Part shown: positions 9,177-21,321 of the stretch, piece after piece | Layout: each line of letters opens with the position of its first letter | Numbering within the stretch: the stretch's first letter is position 1 | Source: Amyelois transitella | Taxonomy: Eukaryota > Arthropoda > Insecta > Lepidoptera > Pyralidae | DNA length: 64,000 nucleotides | NCBI RefSeq assembly: GCF_032362555.1 | Contig: NC_083517.1 | Coordinates: forward strand, 6,282,001-6,346,000 | Direction of reading: 5' to 3' | Program-made: the position numbers and the translations under genes | The notes under the pieces: generated by a model | Seen by the model: the letters and a program-made list of their open reading frames with translations, nothing else | What the model was told of the DNA's origin: nothing | The model's database searches: none

Positions 9177-12100
9177 TTAGTGTATAACAGGCATTTTCAC
9201 GTACAAAATCTGTAACAAAATAAAATGTAGGTATTTCAGTCAATAGTGTGATATTATTATAGAAAATTAAGAAGACATATTTGTTGACACATTAACTGGT
9301 ACATATCACCCTATCTAAATAAATTGTAATCCTACTAATATTATAAATTCTAAAGTTTGTAAGCATATGCTTGTTATTCTTTCACGCAAAACCTCCGGAC
9401 TTCGATGAAATTTGGTATAATCCGTTTCAATTAAGAAAAGATTTTAATAAAAATAATTTTTAATCAATACATATAAAAAAAAATAAAAGATAAATTTCTG
9501 TGCATTGAATATATTTAAATAAAAACAAAATAAGGCAATGAAGAAACAGTAGTAGAGTAAGATTGTGAAAAAAATTTGTTATGAGGACATAATCACCATG
9601 CGATAAAAAATTACAAAACAAACGACTGTTTTTTTATGCAATACAAGTGAGAGAGGTCATAATTTTGGCCGTCATTTTAGATTAATTTCTTTATTGAAAC
9701 GGGTTATACACAGACAGAATGCAATATAAAATAACATAATGAGTAAATGGGTAAATTGCTACGAGAGCGAAGCCAAAGGGCGCAGCTTACCATGACCAAA
9801 CTAATACATATATTCACGTCTATATCCCTTGCGGGAAGACAAAGCCAACAGTCTTGAAAAGACTGATAGGCCACGTTCAACTTTTTGGCTTGATGATAGA
9901 ATTGAGATTTAAATAGTAACAGGTTGCTAGTTCATCGCCTACAAGAATGAATAATATATATAAAATAATATAATGAAAAAATCAACTGGAAAACTTACAT
10001 TATTATTCCTATTCAATTGGGCATCTATTATGTCTTGATCAACGCTGCAAGGTAGGAAGAAATCCACAACTTCGAATCGCTTGCTATCCAAAACCAAACG
10101 ATCTTCACCGATGACTAAACTCAAGTCTTTTAATTCAATCTGTAAAAAAGAACAAGTTATAGCCCATATAGACAGGGGTAACTAAAGAAAAAGGCATGCC
10201 ACGCTAAACACCGGCACCGGATGCTATGTAATACCTATTATTATTGTTAAACCTGCTATACTTTTGTTTTTTAACTTAATGGGCCTAGTTCGTAAATTTA
10301 TAAAATTTCGTAACTATCTATATTTTAAATCAAATCAAAATCCCTTGCGGAGTAGACAGAGCCAACAGTCTTGAAAAGCCCACGTTCAGCTGTTTGGCTT
10401 AATGATGGAATTCAAATAAGTAGTTGTCTCAGATGTTTCGAAGTAATGACCGGCAAAGGTTATGCATTTGTTTAAGATATCATTGTGTTCTGAATACCTT
10501 GTTAACTTTTATTCCGAAGATCCCTTTTTATTAACCGCCTTCAAAAAAAGTGGTTCTCAGTTTGACCTGTATGTAAGTATTTAATGTATCACTTTATCCG
10601 CGATTATCTAGCGTTTTCAGGAAAGTGTTTGTTACACTTAGGAGGTTTTAGAAATTTAACCGAAAGGAGGATATCGATTGGAGGCGGTTATTTTTTATTT
10701 ACAAAAGTTATTGGTAGATAAGCAGGTATATTAATTGTTTGAAAGGCTTTAAGAGAAAAAAAAAGTTGTATTTAGAGAATAATTTTGATACTTGTGTACG
10801 TAAGGATTGATACCTACTTGCTTCGATCCTTGCATATTTCTTTTGCTTCGTCCATATTCTTCAGTCTATCCCGAAAGTAATATCACGATAAAAGATACGT
10901 AGCTATGTTAACGAGCAGATTTTTTTTCATAAATTATAGAATAATACTATAATAAAAGTTTTAAACATATTTAAAATAAAAAGGTCTCCTAACCTGCAGG
11001 CGTTTATTTCTGTTTGCCATAATATAAAAAATACATAGGAGGTTGTTCAAATTGATTGTGCGGTGGATTTAATTATTGAGGTACACGGGCACTACCAAAA
11101 ACAAGAAATAACTTACACAAGGAGGTATTTTAAATTCAGCTAAGAGGTATTCAATTTCCCCTATTGGTGGCACCCTCGTAAGCCTGTAGACTATTTCTTT
11201 TTTAGACAGATCTTGGTTTGGAGCCTGAATTTCTTCGATAAGTGGAGGTTTTGTTTTCTCTTCAACACTCTTGATATCTCTTATTTGTATTCTATGAGAT
11301 TGTAATGTACCAATTGACTTCCTATTCTTCAAAATAGTATACTTTTGCATATCTATTTCCAATTGGTACTTATCTTGCAACCCTTCAAGGACAACAGTTA
11401 AGAAAAAAGTTTGAAATAAGTCATCTTTCTCTACTTTCTTAAAAAAATCAGGATTTATGGCGACATCGTAGACAGTTGCTGGTGCTCCTGATTTGTCTTG
11501 TTCAATTCTGCCTTCCCCAATGCTCATGGGAACTCTGTAACTAGATGGGTCTTCAGAACTCAAGATTTGCATCAATTCATTATTAGTGATATCCCTGGGG
11601 CAGGGAATAGCATCTGTTAAACATATATTCACAAAGAGTTTCTTATTATCTGGTTTTGTAAATGTCTTGACACACATTCCTGGAAATTATACATGTAAAA
11701 TTAAATCAATATGCTTTAAAATATAACTGCCATGGAAGAAATTTTGGGACCTTGAATTTTGGTAATTTGGGACATGAAATTTGATATAAATACAGACAGT
11801 TCTATGATAATGTGATTCAACCCAATATCCTAAAAATAAAGAGTAAAAGTATGGGCAAAACTCTTGAGAATGGTAATGGTAATGCTCTTATTCATGACAG
11901 ATATGTGTAGTGCGTTTTAGACAATATCAAATATGTTTTTTCAAGTTTTTAAATAAATTAATGAAAAAGGCACAACAGGTCAAGCACTTAGTATACACGC
12001 AAGTATGTAGGTACCTATTATGCATTATCAATAATGAAAGATGAGCTCTTTAAGCAAAGTCAACCATTTACAAAAAGCTTTAAAGAAACTGAACTAAATA

Positions 12101-14146
12101 AAAGCTTTAAATTAAATTAAAGCTTTTTTAAGCAAAGATAAACTTTGGTTAGCAGCCTCTTGTGGCGCAGCAGCAGTGATGTCTGTGACACATTTTTCTG
12201 ATCATCCTGGGTCTTGGATGATTATCTTTTTATATTATTTATTAATCAAATATAGTATCGTTGAGTAAGTATCTCGTAACACAAGTCTCAACTTACTTCG
12301 AGGCTTATTCAATCTGTGTAACTGTTCCGTATTGGTTTATGTTTATTTGGTTGAAATAGGTTTAGCCCCATAATTTCACTTGATTGTCAATTGAAGCCAT
12401 TAAGTTATCCTTATGGGAAAATGGAATTTAAAGGTCAGTGGGGCGAAGACAGTCTAGAAAGAAGGACAGTCTAGTACGAATAATTCATAGTTCTGCAAGT
12501 ATTTACGGATATAATACCACACTTTACAAACTTTTTGTTCGAATTTACTGTCATAGATAGCGCTTTTTTAAAACTTAAAGAAACCAAATAAATTCAAAAT
12601 TTTGTCCGGTAATTAACGATTACAAATAATAACCTACACCGTGCCGACAAAAAATTGTTCTAAGTGGTTTTGTGTGGATTTTTCTTATAATTTCTATCTC
12701 GGTGATCCCATTAATAATCTGTGTCTTCCTACGTAATTATTAAGGGAATAAAAAAATGATTTAACCAAGTTTAGTCTGGTGAAAAAAAAAATTAGCTTCA
12801 ATAGCAAAAGTGTCGAAGATCTTTATCCTTCAGCCATACGCGATAATGAAAAAATTGCCCTTGAGTATTGAACTGCTGGCATAATATAACTTAAATTGGT
12901 TAGAGGATCCTACTCTAAAGAGAAATTGCCGCGTATGACTATTAAGACCATGAAAGTTATTTATTATATTGAATTTATTGAACAATTTGATCGCCGCGAA
13001 TTTAGACCTCGCGAACACAAAATTTATAGAAAAATTGTGATAGGTATCTCAAAATCACTTAACTGATATTGATGCGCCACAGCCTTAAAAATTCAATTGA
13101 CATACATTTAAATTTCATCAAAATAAGACCAACTCTTTGAAACATACAAAAATATATACAAAAATTATTTATGCTGAACTTCGCCGACAAGTGCATCTTA
13201 TTGTGAATTATGCCTACCTAATGGAACTTTTAATTCGAAAAATAGCGGTACATAGGTATTTCTTTGTTAATGTCGGGTGTAGTCGGATGGTTGGTTGGTA
13301 TTATATGTTTAAAATGACTATTCTAGAAGTTATTCTCAATAAATGGTCTTAGCCAACACAGTAGTAAAGTCCATATATCAGACAAAATTTTGAAATTATC
13401 CATTCAATATAATAATAATAAGGTTTAGGATATTTGTAAAAATATATTTTAAAATCCAATGAGTTATTTCATAATTTCATTTAAAACAAATTATCAAAAA
13501 CTTTAAATATTCAAATTTCGATGATAAATCTTACTACTAATCGCTGGTCTTACCCAAACTGACATTAAGCCAAGGGGTAAAGGGGTTTAAGTTTGATCAA
13601 TTCATTTCATTCATTTATGATCATTCATTCAAAACAGAACATATTATGGCATAACATTCTTGTACATACATAATGGTTTGTATAACTATTTGAAGCTTTA
13701 CTTAATCTAGATTAGGAGTCAATTATGCCTCAGTTCTATGAATAAATGATATAACATCTAAGGTCTAAAACAAAGAGATTTGTTTTGAGATTTTCTCAAA
13801 AACCTAAATATTTAACATTGCCCTCCAAATACATATTCGATAACATTATGCATGTTTTGGAAAACTGACTCTTTCAAAAAAGTAGGTGAATAGGGAAAAT
13901 ATTTAATACTTTAAATTCTTTTTTAAACGAAGGACTAGCAACCTGTCGCTATTTGAATATCAATTCCATCACTAAGTCATCCAGAACATTTCTTCATTTT
14001 TTCAATAATGTTGGCTCTTTCTATCCCGTAAGTGATACAAATATAATATGCATGTATTAAACTACACACAAACCTGGTCTTGGAGTTACAAGCTTTGATG
14101 GCACGGTATCAACTGAAGTTAACAATTTATTTATCTCCTCTTCCAT
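9177..14146 (-). CDS. PIH1D1: PIH1 domain-containing protein 1 (R2TP complex)
   Basis: Four coding exons on the minus strand: 14146-14074, 11679-11117, 10139-9999 and 9209-9177. They join in frame to 269 residues (human about 290). Exon 1 encodes MEEEINKLLTSVDTVPSKLV; the splice restores G-MCVKTFTKP, matching human GFCIKT. The PIH1 domain (about residues 25-165) holds the family blocks KLFVNICLTDAIPCPRDIT, YRVPMSIGE, YDVAINPDFF and LEGLQDKYQLEID. A CS-like domain follows: LLAEFKIPP, then DLSLVIGEDRLVLDSKRFEV. The last exon supplies ILYVKMPVIH, aligning with human QLMVAMPLL. All donors are GT (GTTTGT, GTAAGT, GTAAGT). PIH1D1 is a family adaptor that links clients to the RUVBL1/2-RPAP3 (R2TP) HSP90 co-chaperone complex. 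Intron 1 is 2.4 kb and contains the right edge of the duplication. The start is chosen because exon 1 opens with the first ATG of that frame. Confidence 0.94.
9801..9952 (+). repeat. TATATCCCTTGCGGGG repeat family, duplicate copy
   Basis: Copy B counterpart of 749-900, lying in the last intron/3' part of PIH1D1 and identical by eye. The shorter copy at 1290-1385 likewise recurs at 10342-10437. Confidence 0.85.
11940..14073. other. PIH1D1 intron 1, unique part
   Basis: AT-rich intronic sequence. 12050-12145 has repeated AAAGCTTTAA/TTAAAGCTTT motifs forming an imperfect palindrome. A minus-strand fragment of the TATATCCC repeat family is at 13925-14035 ('agcaacctgtcgctatttga', 'atgttggctctttctatccc'). 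I see no other exon. The small ORFs here have no family likeness. Confidence 0.55.
13925..14035 (-). repeat. TATATCCCTTGCGGGG repeat family, diverged copy
   Basis: Minus-strand copy with the landmarks 'gacaggttgctag', 'gattcaaatag' and 'agccaac' all recognisable but diverged. It ends 38 bp from the PIH1D1 exon 1 donor. Confidence 0.6.
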
Positions 14147-14879
14147 AGCTGATTCCTAAAGAGGTAAACAAAATTATTACACCAAAATATGGAGTACAGT
14201 GTCCTAACATCAAGCGACACCCTCTTGGCGTAAATATTAAAAAAAAACCTTGTTTTTATAATTAGACTGTTTGTGCTATTTATTCGTCAATTTCAATCCC
14301 CGATTAAAAATAAACTATTAAAAAATAAACTAAATTTAGTGACAGTATAAATACCAATATTAGAGTGAGGTTTCACTGGATATTGCCTGATCTCTTGCTT
14401 TCTTTAAGCAAAATCATAAGAAGCATAGATACAAAAATTAAAAACAACAAAACAAGTAGGTTGGGTACCTTCACAATTCGCATATATTTCTCCATTATAC
14501 TTGGATCGACATCCAAAGATATTGAATTTTTCGTCATATTAAGCTTGATATGTTTCTATGGTTACTGAAAGTAAAGAGGCTATAATGTTGATTTATTGAA
14601 AATTTTTGATGATTGCGGTCGAACCACAATAATACTCTTAGCGAAGGTAGGTCGAGCGAGTTGTTTCTTTTCTTTATTCAGAACTTTTCTGGTTTTCTTC
14701 TGCACTCCGAATAGGTGGTCTTTTCTTTTCTCAAGTTACAGATAATTAATCTTTCTTTACGTTCTCAAGTTAATTTCACGTTTAGTTTTAAGGCAAAGGC
14801 TTGAACTCTGCAGAACTACCTATCCTATCTTTATTCGGCTTGAATTATCTACCTACAGTAAAAAAAATTGGTTTTGTTA

Positions 14880-15320
14880 TTACTGTCAAACAGGGTTATC
14901 GTTATAAATGAAGTACCAATATTGTTGGCTTCATTTACCCGTAACACTATAATGCTACCAGTAAAATTAACGGTAGGAGGTATCGTTAAGACTGTTACAC
15001 GTAATTCTTATTTAGCGGTAAATTCTTAAAATGTATCTAATCGAATTCTTTAATGAAGGATTCGCCGTAAACACTTCTAATCGCATCGCGTATCGTACAG
15101 TTGCGTTGCGACATAAAAAATTATAAAACAGAACAGATTTTCATTTCATATAACAGGAACGATATTTTTATATCTTATTGGTAACGTTATTTAAAAAAAT
15201 AATTGGTTAGTTATTCTTAACGGTATTTGGTAACGATATATAACGTAATTTAATATCTTTATAAGATTACATTACCGATATCACTACTATAACGGTATCG
15301 GTCATAACTTTTTCAAAATA
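14880..15320. repeat. Stretch dense in GTAACG / TAACGGTA motifs
   Basis: Variants of TAACGGTA and GTAACGATA, on both strands, recur at about 14894, 14940, 14967, 14993, 15178, 15215-15250 and 15270-15308. For example 'taacggtatttggtaacgat' is followed by 'ataacggtatcgg'. Such density suggests a decayed transposon with subterminal repeats. I cannot find paired ends, so class and limits are uncertain. Confidence 0.4.
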
Positions 15321-16247
15321 AACGAGATTTGCCGTTATTTTTAAAGTTAATTAAAAAAAGCGTAGTAAAAGTAAAATAAATAAAAGTTTTAATTTGAATT
15401 TGAAAAATTTGGTGTAGTTGCAAGTCCTGTTTGGCACCACATTGGCATTAAAGTACCTACAATTTCAAAAATATTAAAAAGTAAAAGGTCACAAAAGTCA
15501 AAAGGCAGACTGTCAAAGTCTCGGTCTGTTCGTAAAAAAGTCTTTACGTCTCCCTCGCCCGTCTTGACTTGAAACGTCATTCGAGACTTGAGAACTTGAG
15601 AAGAGAAAGAATTCTTCTACTATAACTAGGTCGAAAAATTGTCTTTTTATAAGAATTAATCATCAGTTCAAATATTTATAATAAATAAGATATATTTTAC
15701 GATGGTTTGAGTTAAACTCTGTGAAATATTGGACATATTAACTAGGTTTCTATGGTGAAATCGTGAATGGTTAGTAAAAATTTGCTTGTCCTAAAAGTAC
15801 TTGCCATATTTTACGCTGTATTATTTGCGTTATTAATATTTCCTTCCGCATCTTCGACATTCTGAGTTCTAAATTATTAGATACAACTTACTTGTGACAA
15901 AAACTTGCAAATTTTGATTAAATCGTGACGAATACATCTGGAATAGTCAGCTTATCATTTCGTAAACGTACTTACGTTTTGCATACGTAATATACATTAT
16001 TTGCATTAAAAATTTATGAAGACAGGTATTTGAAATTTTTGTGTTAATTCGCAAGTTTTTATTGTAATTTGCCTTCTGAATATCAAATAACGCCAAATAT
16101 ATGATTATTATGATATTATTTTTTTTTGTTAGAGTAGTTCAATTAGTTCTATTTGAAAACTGAATGTGAAGTAAATTAATAAACTCATCCAAACTTTCAG
16201 AACATAGGTAACCTTTACATTGGGTTTTTGTTGGGCAACATAACCTT

Positions 16248-16412
16248 AACATACCTTTTCCCCAGAGGGTAGGCAGAGACTTTTTCTCACTTGCCACAAT
16301 GTCTGCTTACTTAATTTGTTTCATTCACATTCATAACTCTTATCCTGCAAGCTCAGCAGTTTTGGGTACACTTGACCTGACCATTTGCCAGAATGTCCTT
16401 AATTTTTTCACC
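16248..16412 (-). mobile_element. RTE LINE 3' tail fragment
   Basis: On the minus strand it matches the 3' end of the element at 4366-5016: 'gtcaagtgtacccaaaactg' then 'gctgagcttgcagg', 'gagtctttgcctaccctct'-like sequence and the CCCAGAGGGTAGGCAGAGAC landmark on the plus strand. It is more diverged than the copy at 4366. Confidence 0.75.
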
Positions 16413-16635
16413 ATGTTCCTTGTGTTGATTTTAGGCTAGAGAGACACTTAAGAGAGTGAAGTATTTATTTACTATTTCTGTGGGAAATTTCATGGAAAAA
16501 CCTGTCTTCAGTCCCTTGTGCACTTATAAGCTTACTGAGTGTCCAATGGTGCCTTTGTTGTACTATTTGTTATGATTAATAAATATTTTTTATTTATTTA
16601 ACAGACAATTGGTATCATATGCATGGCAAGTTAAC

Positions 16636-19600
16636 ATGGCTGACAACTTTGGTTGCAACTACGGTGTGAGAGAGTTGAATCTGGGAGCCAGCTTCACAAA
16701 TAATAAAGCTCCAAAATACCACACAATCAAATGTAAGTGAGCCATCATAATAGATTTAACAAAAGTATTGTACCTATTCAAAATTATAACTGTGTGAATT
16801 TATTTACAAATTTGTCATCTCTAAGTATTACATTGCACTCTATAGAGATCTTATTATTTACTTCTTATAATAAAAACTGATGAACAACTTACAAAAAATA
16901 TATGAGGTACCTACTACTTGTATCTTGAGTCATGAATATTCTGTAATTGGTTTCAATAATTAGCTTTTTACTCAGTTTGGTCTAAACTCCTTTTTTTTAA
17001 TAAAAAATATAACTACACACTAAGAATACCTGAACAATTATTATGATTACATTTAAAATTTAAATGTTCACAACAATTGAACTGCAGAACTTGTCATATT
17101 ATTATAATTATTTGATGTTACAGATGACTTCAAACCAGCTTCAGTTGATGTCAATAAAATGGCTACTGTTGACGTTGGAAGTAACAATCAAGTTACAGTC
17201 ACAGTACCGCATCTGGGTAAGTTATTTGTTTTAATTTTAATAAAGTCTTTTAAGCTAAGGCTTTGTTTCAATTAGGAAAATTCCCATTCTGATATTGTTG
17301 CCTTAGTTTCTTTTTCTCTAACAGTGTTTTTTATGAGATGCAGCATTTATATAATATAGGACTTATTCTTTTGTAAATGAAGCTTTTATTTCCCCACATA
17401 TACCATGCTCACATGTTATATAATAATTACACAGATGGTGCGGGAGTGCCGCAAACAGTTTTCAAGGGAAGTCAGAGACCATACAATAAAGAGTGTGTAC
17501 TTATAATAGACAAAAATACTGGACAGATGACACTAGAAAAGCTATCCAGTTACATACAAGTGAAAAAGACTAGGTGAGTTTAAAATACTTTTTAATAGAT
17601 TTTCAATGAGAGGATGTTCTTCTCCATAGAAATATTTAAAGTTTTCTTTAAATCATTTTGAATATGAAAAGATCCAGTATACTGAAAAGATTTGCTTGCC
17701 TTTATTGACCGAAAACAAACAGTCATGTGATATTTTTTTGGAATGTTCTGTGACTTGGATCTGTGACTATTTATATTACTTAATAGCTTATTAACTTTAG
17801 ATGATGTAACTTTATGTAAAAAGCATTAATTGACTAAGTATCTGTTAAAGAAATTTTTTTATCAATCATAGTCATTATTTATGTGCCAAAATATTGATTT
17901 CTTTCTGTAGAATCGGCTTCGCGTTCATGTATAAGTTTTTTATTTTTTGACTAATGTTAATTGATAACCTATTAAATTAATAACCATAATGAAACATGTA
18001 TTTAATGTTATTACAAAGTGTACAAGACGGAGTAATTATAATTATTACAAGTTTAATTAAAATATCATCAACATTTAAATTTACTTTGAAATTCCATTTC
18101 AAGTTTTTGTCTTCTTCATCTTATCCGGACGATATTCCCGGTTACATCCTCACCTCTCTGGAGATGACCCCGAGGTGTGACTTTACTTGGAAGTCTTGGT
18201 GTCCCATCCCAAACCACCACCATGTATAATATTCTTTGTATTTGTAGGCAAGAGTCTGCAACGAAGCCGCTTCCACTGACGCCGTTGACCGCAGACTTTA
18301 CAAACACCACTCAGCGGTCCACTTCCCGTACCAGAGTCACTACAAACCGACGAACCAACATAAATGCAGGTTCGTATTTAACTTAAATATGAAAAAGGAT
18401 ACCTACTTAAGCTCAAATTGTACAAATTGTAAAATACTTTTGAAAGCAATGTGGTACACTGCGTGTGAACACTCGAATAAATTAGAATTAGGTACAATAA
18501 CGGCTTTGTTGACAGAACCTCTATATTGCTTTGAAAGGTTATTTATATAATATATAACAGTTGGTACTTGCAATTCGAAAATGCGAAAAAGAAGAAAGAG
18601 GACTTTGTGTCGATAAAAACTTGCCGACAAGAACTTACGGATATAACTTTAATATCTAACTAGCACTATTAGAAGTCAAATATCTTTTTATTTTTAGGGG
18701 CGGCTGGAAGTGGACAGATGAACCAAGGTCGCTTCAACGGCAACGTTCAGAAGCCACAGAACATGGTGCGTTCTCCGACAAGAGTCAAAACGTCTCCACC
18801 GCAAGCGCCGTAAGTTGAATTATTCATTTAAATTTTATAGTAACTCGTCGCATCTTTCCAAGGTGCTCTTTGAAGAATACTTTGTGATAAAACATCGGGA
18901 ATAAATTGTGAAAATTGCTTTAAAATTTATTGTGGCAACTTGTAGTAAGTGGCAAGTAGTGAAGAGAAAGAGACCCATCGTTAAACGTGGGTATCCGTAA
19001 CCATCCGATTCATAAGTGAAAATAAAGTATTAAGAAGTATTGATTCACATTCAAAGTAATAAATGTAACATGCTCAGTAAACAGTATTTGGTACATAGCT
19101 GCAGTAGGTTTCGAATTTAAATATATCTCGCTTATGAATTGGATATCGAAAATTCTTTACCTCGCTTCTCAGAAAGGTTTGTGCCATATATGACGTATGG
19201 CTAAATAAAAATACCCAGATAAGAAGTTTTGAATTTCGAAACAGATGGTCGAGCGGCGGCAACAGCACGCTAGCGTCTCTGCCAATGATCGGCCTTGACG
19301 ATCCTGCGCCGGCGCCACAACACAACGGCTACCGTCCCGAGCGAGCGGAGCGCCCCGAGCGGCCGGTGCAACAGGAGCGGCAGCAGCAGGAGCGCCAACT
19401 ACCGGAGCAGCGGAATAATGTGAACGCTCCTATGCCGGCTCCGGTAACTGTAAGTTGCCGTTTTATTTTTGACTAACCTTTACCAAAGCTGTAGCTTAAG
19501 TGTATCCTTTTTTCTATTTATAAAAAATACAGGTATAAAACGCACACGTAACTAACCTTTATTTTGTCTCGGACGTTTCAAATCATATTACAGTGATCCG

Positions 19601-20645
19601 TGGTCACCGGGCGAACGAATTATAAATAGTAAAATGCAACGTGAAAGTTTAAAACAGTTGTATCCCCTATTTTACACATACTAAATATAGCGCGAGGCTT
19701 TCCAGATAAAAAATTGGTTATTTCTAATGGTCCATATATGTTACAAACTTCATCAAAATCGGTTTAGTATTTTTCGAGTTTATTCCTTATAAAAATACAA
19801 TTGTTTTCTCTTTATTATTAGTGTTGATATAGAATTCCTTTAGTTCTATCTTTCTCACCCTTTATAATTGGCTTACTACGTAACATACCGATTGAAGGTC
19901 GACTGTACAATCTTGATAATATTGCTTGATCCGTTCAGGCTCAAGGCGTAACGTCTCAAGACGACAGTTCGTCGTCGTCGTCGAGCGACAGTGACAGCAA
20001 CAGTGGAAGCGATAGCGATAGTGACGACGACAGCGCTGCGCACGCGCAACCTGCACTTGCTAACGGTAAGTCACATACCGGTTTCATATGAAAATTATCA
20101 TCATCTAGGCTTAAACCCGGGTGCATACTCGCCTTCCTGTGATCTGGATTGGATAAGCCAGGTTTTTACACACGAAGCGATTCACGTCTGACCTCTGTGA
20201 CTCTGATACTATGTAACAACTTAGGTCATGGTTTTTGTACAAGATTAAAGTTGTCATAGAAAAAATATGGAGTGGTCCTCGCTCTGGTTGAATACGTGAA
20301 AATGTCAGCAACTGTCACTATCTTAATTGCAATTCCATCGCTATTGGTTCTCTCCCCCGTAAAATATTAAGACATTTATTATGTGTTGTCCGCGTTTGTT
20401 AATTTACTAAATTAGGTACTCTTTAAAAAAATATTGTTTCCAATAAATTGCCCGTTTACATTTTTTTAAATTGGTATATGCGGACACACTTTGCCTTCAG
20501 TTTTAATATACCTATGTATTGATTGATTAAAATTGATCATGTACTAATGATGTGTATGTATCCAGGTGGCGGTAACCCAGCGTTGCCCAGCGACGTGCTG
20601 AACGATGATCTCTGCCTCTCCGAGTCTGGAAGCGACTCTGACTGA
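16636..20645 (+). CDS. Eaf: ELL-associated factor (Eaf)
   Basis: Eight coding exons join in frame to 324 residues: 16636-16732, 17124-17216, 17435-17573, 18248-18369, 18698-18809, 19245-19449, 19939-20065 and 20566-20645. The N-terminal EAF domain (about 1-115) is clear: [70 protein letters not shown] and [16 protein letters not shown], all close to human EAF1/2. A Pro/Gln/Arg-rich linker follows, then an acidic Ser-Asp run (exon 7) and the C-terminal LSESGSDSD shared with vertebrate EAFs, a region linked with transactivation. EAF proteins bind ELL and stimulate RNA polymerase II elongation in the super elongation complex. An acceptor (TTATTTAACAG, to 16603) precedes the ATG exon, implying a non-coding first exon upstream. 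An earlier ATG at 16623 meets a stop after three codons. Confidence 0.96.
18116..18215 (+). repeat. 'Ctctagagaggagccc' repeat fragment in Eaf intron 3
   Basis: Reads 'ggttacatcctcacctctct' then 'ggagatgaccccgaggtgtg'. This is a diverged piece of the family seen better at 57850-58030 and 45325-45480. Confidence 0.6.
19630..19830 (+). repeat. LINE-tail-like repeat in Eaf intron 6
   Basis: Contains 'ttcatcaaaatcggtttagt', 'tttttcgagtttattcctta' and 'ttttctctttattattagt'. This is the usual 3' end of a widespread lepidopteran repeat also seen at 44097-44232, 57360-57450 and 62318-62435. Confidence 0.65.
20105..20235 (+). repeat. 'Ctctagagaggagccc' repeat, diverged copy in Eaf intron 7
   Basis: Carries 'gggtgcatactcgccttcct', 'ctggattggataagccaggt' and 'acacgaagcgattcacgtct', the middle and end landmarks of the family. 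Confidence 0.6.
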
Positions 20646-21291
20646 CCTCACGACAAAGTTTTTTATTTATTCGGGTTTGGGTTTCTCCTTTACACTTTCC
20701 GCTATTTCAACACGGCTGCTCGAACAAAATGGTCCGTATTCTGTTTACAAAGTCTATATGCCTTCCCGTTTCTCGTAACATTCTTGTTTTCCTCTAAAAG
20801 GTGAAGCCGAAGTGACGTTGGTGGTGGAAGTGAGCGTTCATGTTTTCGAGATGTTTTGATGACTGACTTTGTTATGTATATCAGAAATGTTTATATAATG
20901 TTTGTAACTGAAATTTGGCTCGTGAATTTCGTACTTATAAACTCATATGCTTTCGCAAAAATCTTATGCGTGTTTCACCCGGCATTTTTGGAATTCTCAG
21001 AATAACTGTGTTTGATGATAATATTTGCTGATTTTTAAATTTTATTATTAGCTTATAAACTAGATGTATGTAATTTTATTGCGTTGTCATGATCATGGAT
21101 AAATCCTGTTTTCAAGATTAAAAAAAATACCTATATTTTACAATGCCATACCTTAACCACAGTAAATTGAAGAATCTAGAACAAATTGTTCTGTGTCATA
21201 TCGCTTTATTTTTATTTAAATCATTAGCCCAGGGGGCAGCAAGGCCATTCAATTAGTCTAAAAAAATTGTATTCACGACAACATCGTTTAC
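20646..21291 (+). other. Eaf 3' UTR, proximal part
   Basis: Runs from the Eaf stop to the LINE insertion. There is no AATAAA here; an ATTAAA variant lies at about 21117. The nearest AATAAA signals are beyond the LINE (about 24572, 25097 and 25150), so the LINE may be transcribed within the Eaf 3' UTR. Confidence 0.5.
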
Positions 21292-21321
21292 ACCTGTAAA
21301 TGATTTAACTGAAATTACTGT

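Larger units (their letters stand above)
9053..11939. repeat. Direct duplication, copy B
   Basis: Same orientation and nearly the same sequence as copy A, offset +9052 (then +9053 after one extra T). It lacks the 3.07 kb transposon, giving an intact empty target site at 11896-11910. At 11939/11940 it continues into sequence unrelated to that after 5961. It still joins PIH1D1 exon 1 at 14.1 kb, so this right-hand edge is native and the 5961/5962 junction is the new one. Confidence 0.97.
14147..16603. other. Intergenic space between divergent PIH1D1 and Eaf
   Basis: The two genes are transcribed away from each other, so both promoters must lie here. 15520-15610 is relatively GC-richer with 'cattcgagacttgagaactt' and could hold a first exon or promoter, but no core motif is decisive. 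14880-15320 is a motif-rich repeat and 16248-16412 an RTE fragment (separate entries). Confidence 0.5.

Noticed and set aside
12830-13018. 62-codon minus-strand ORF in PIH1D1 intron 1
   Set aside because: No family likeness and not needed to join exons 1 and 2, which match the family without it.
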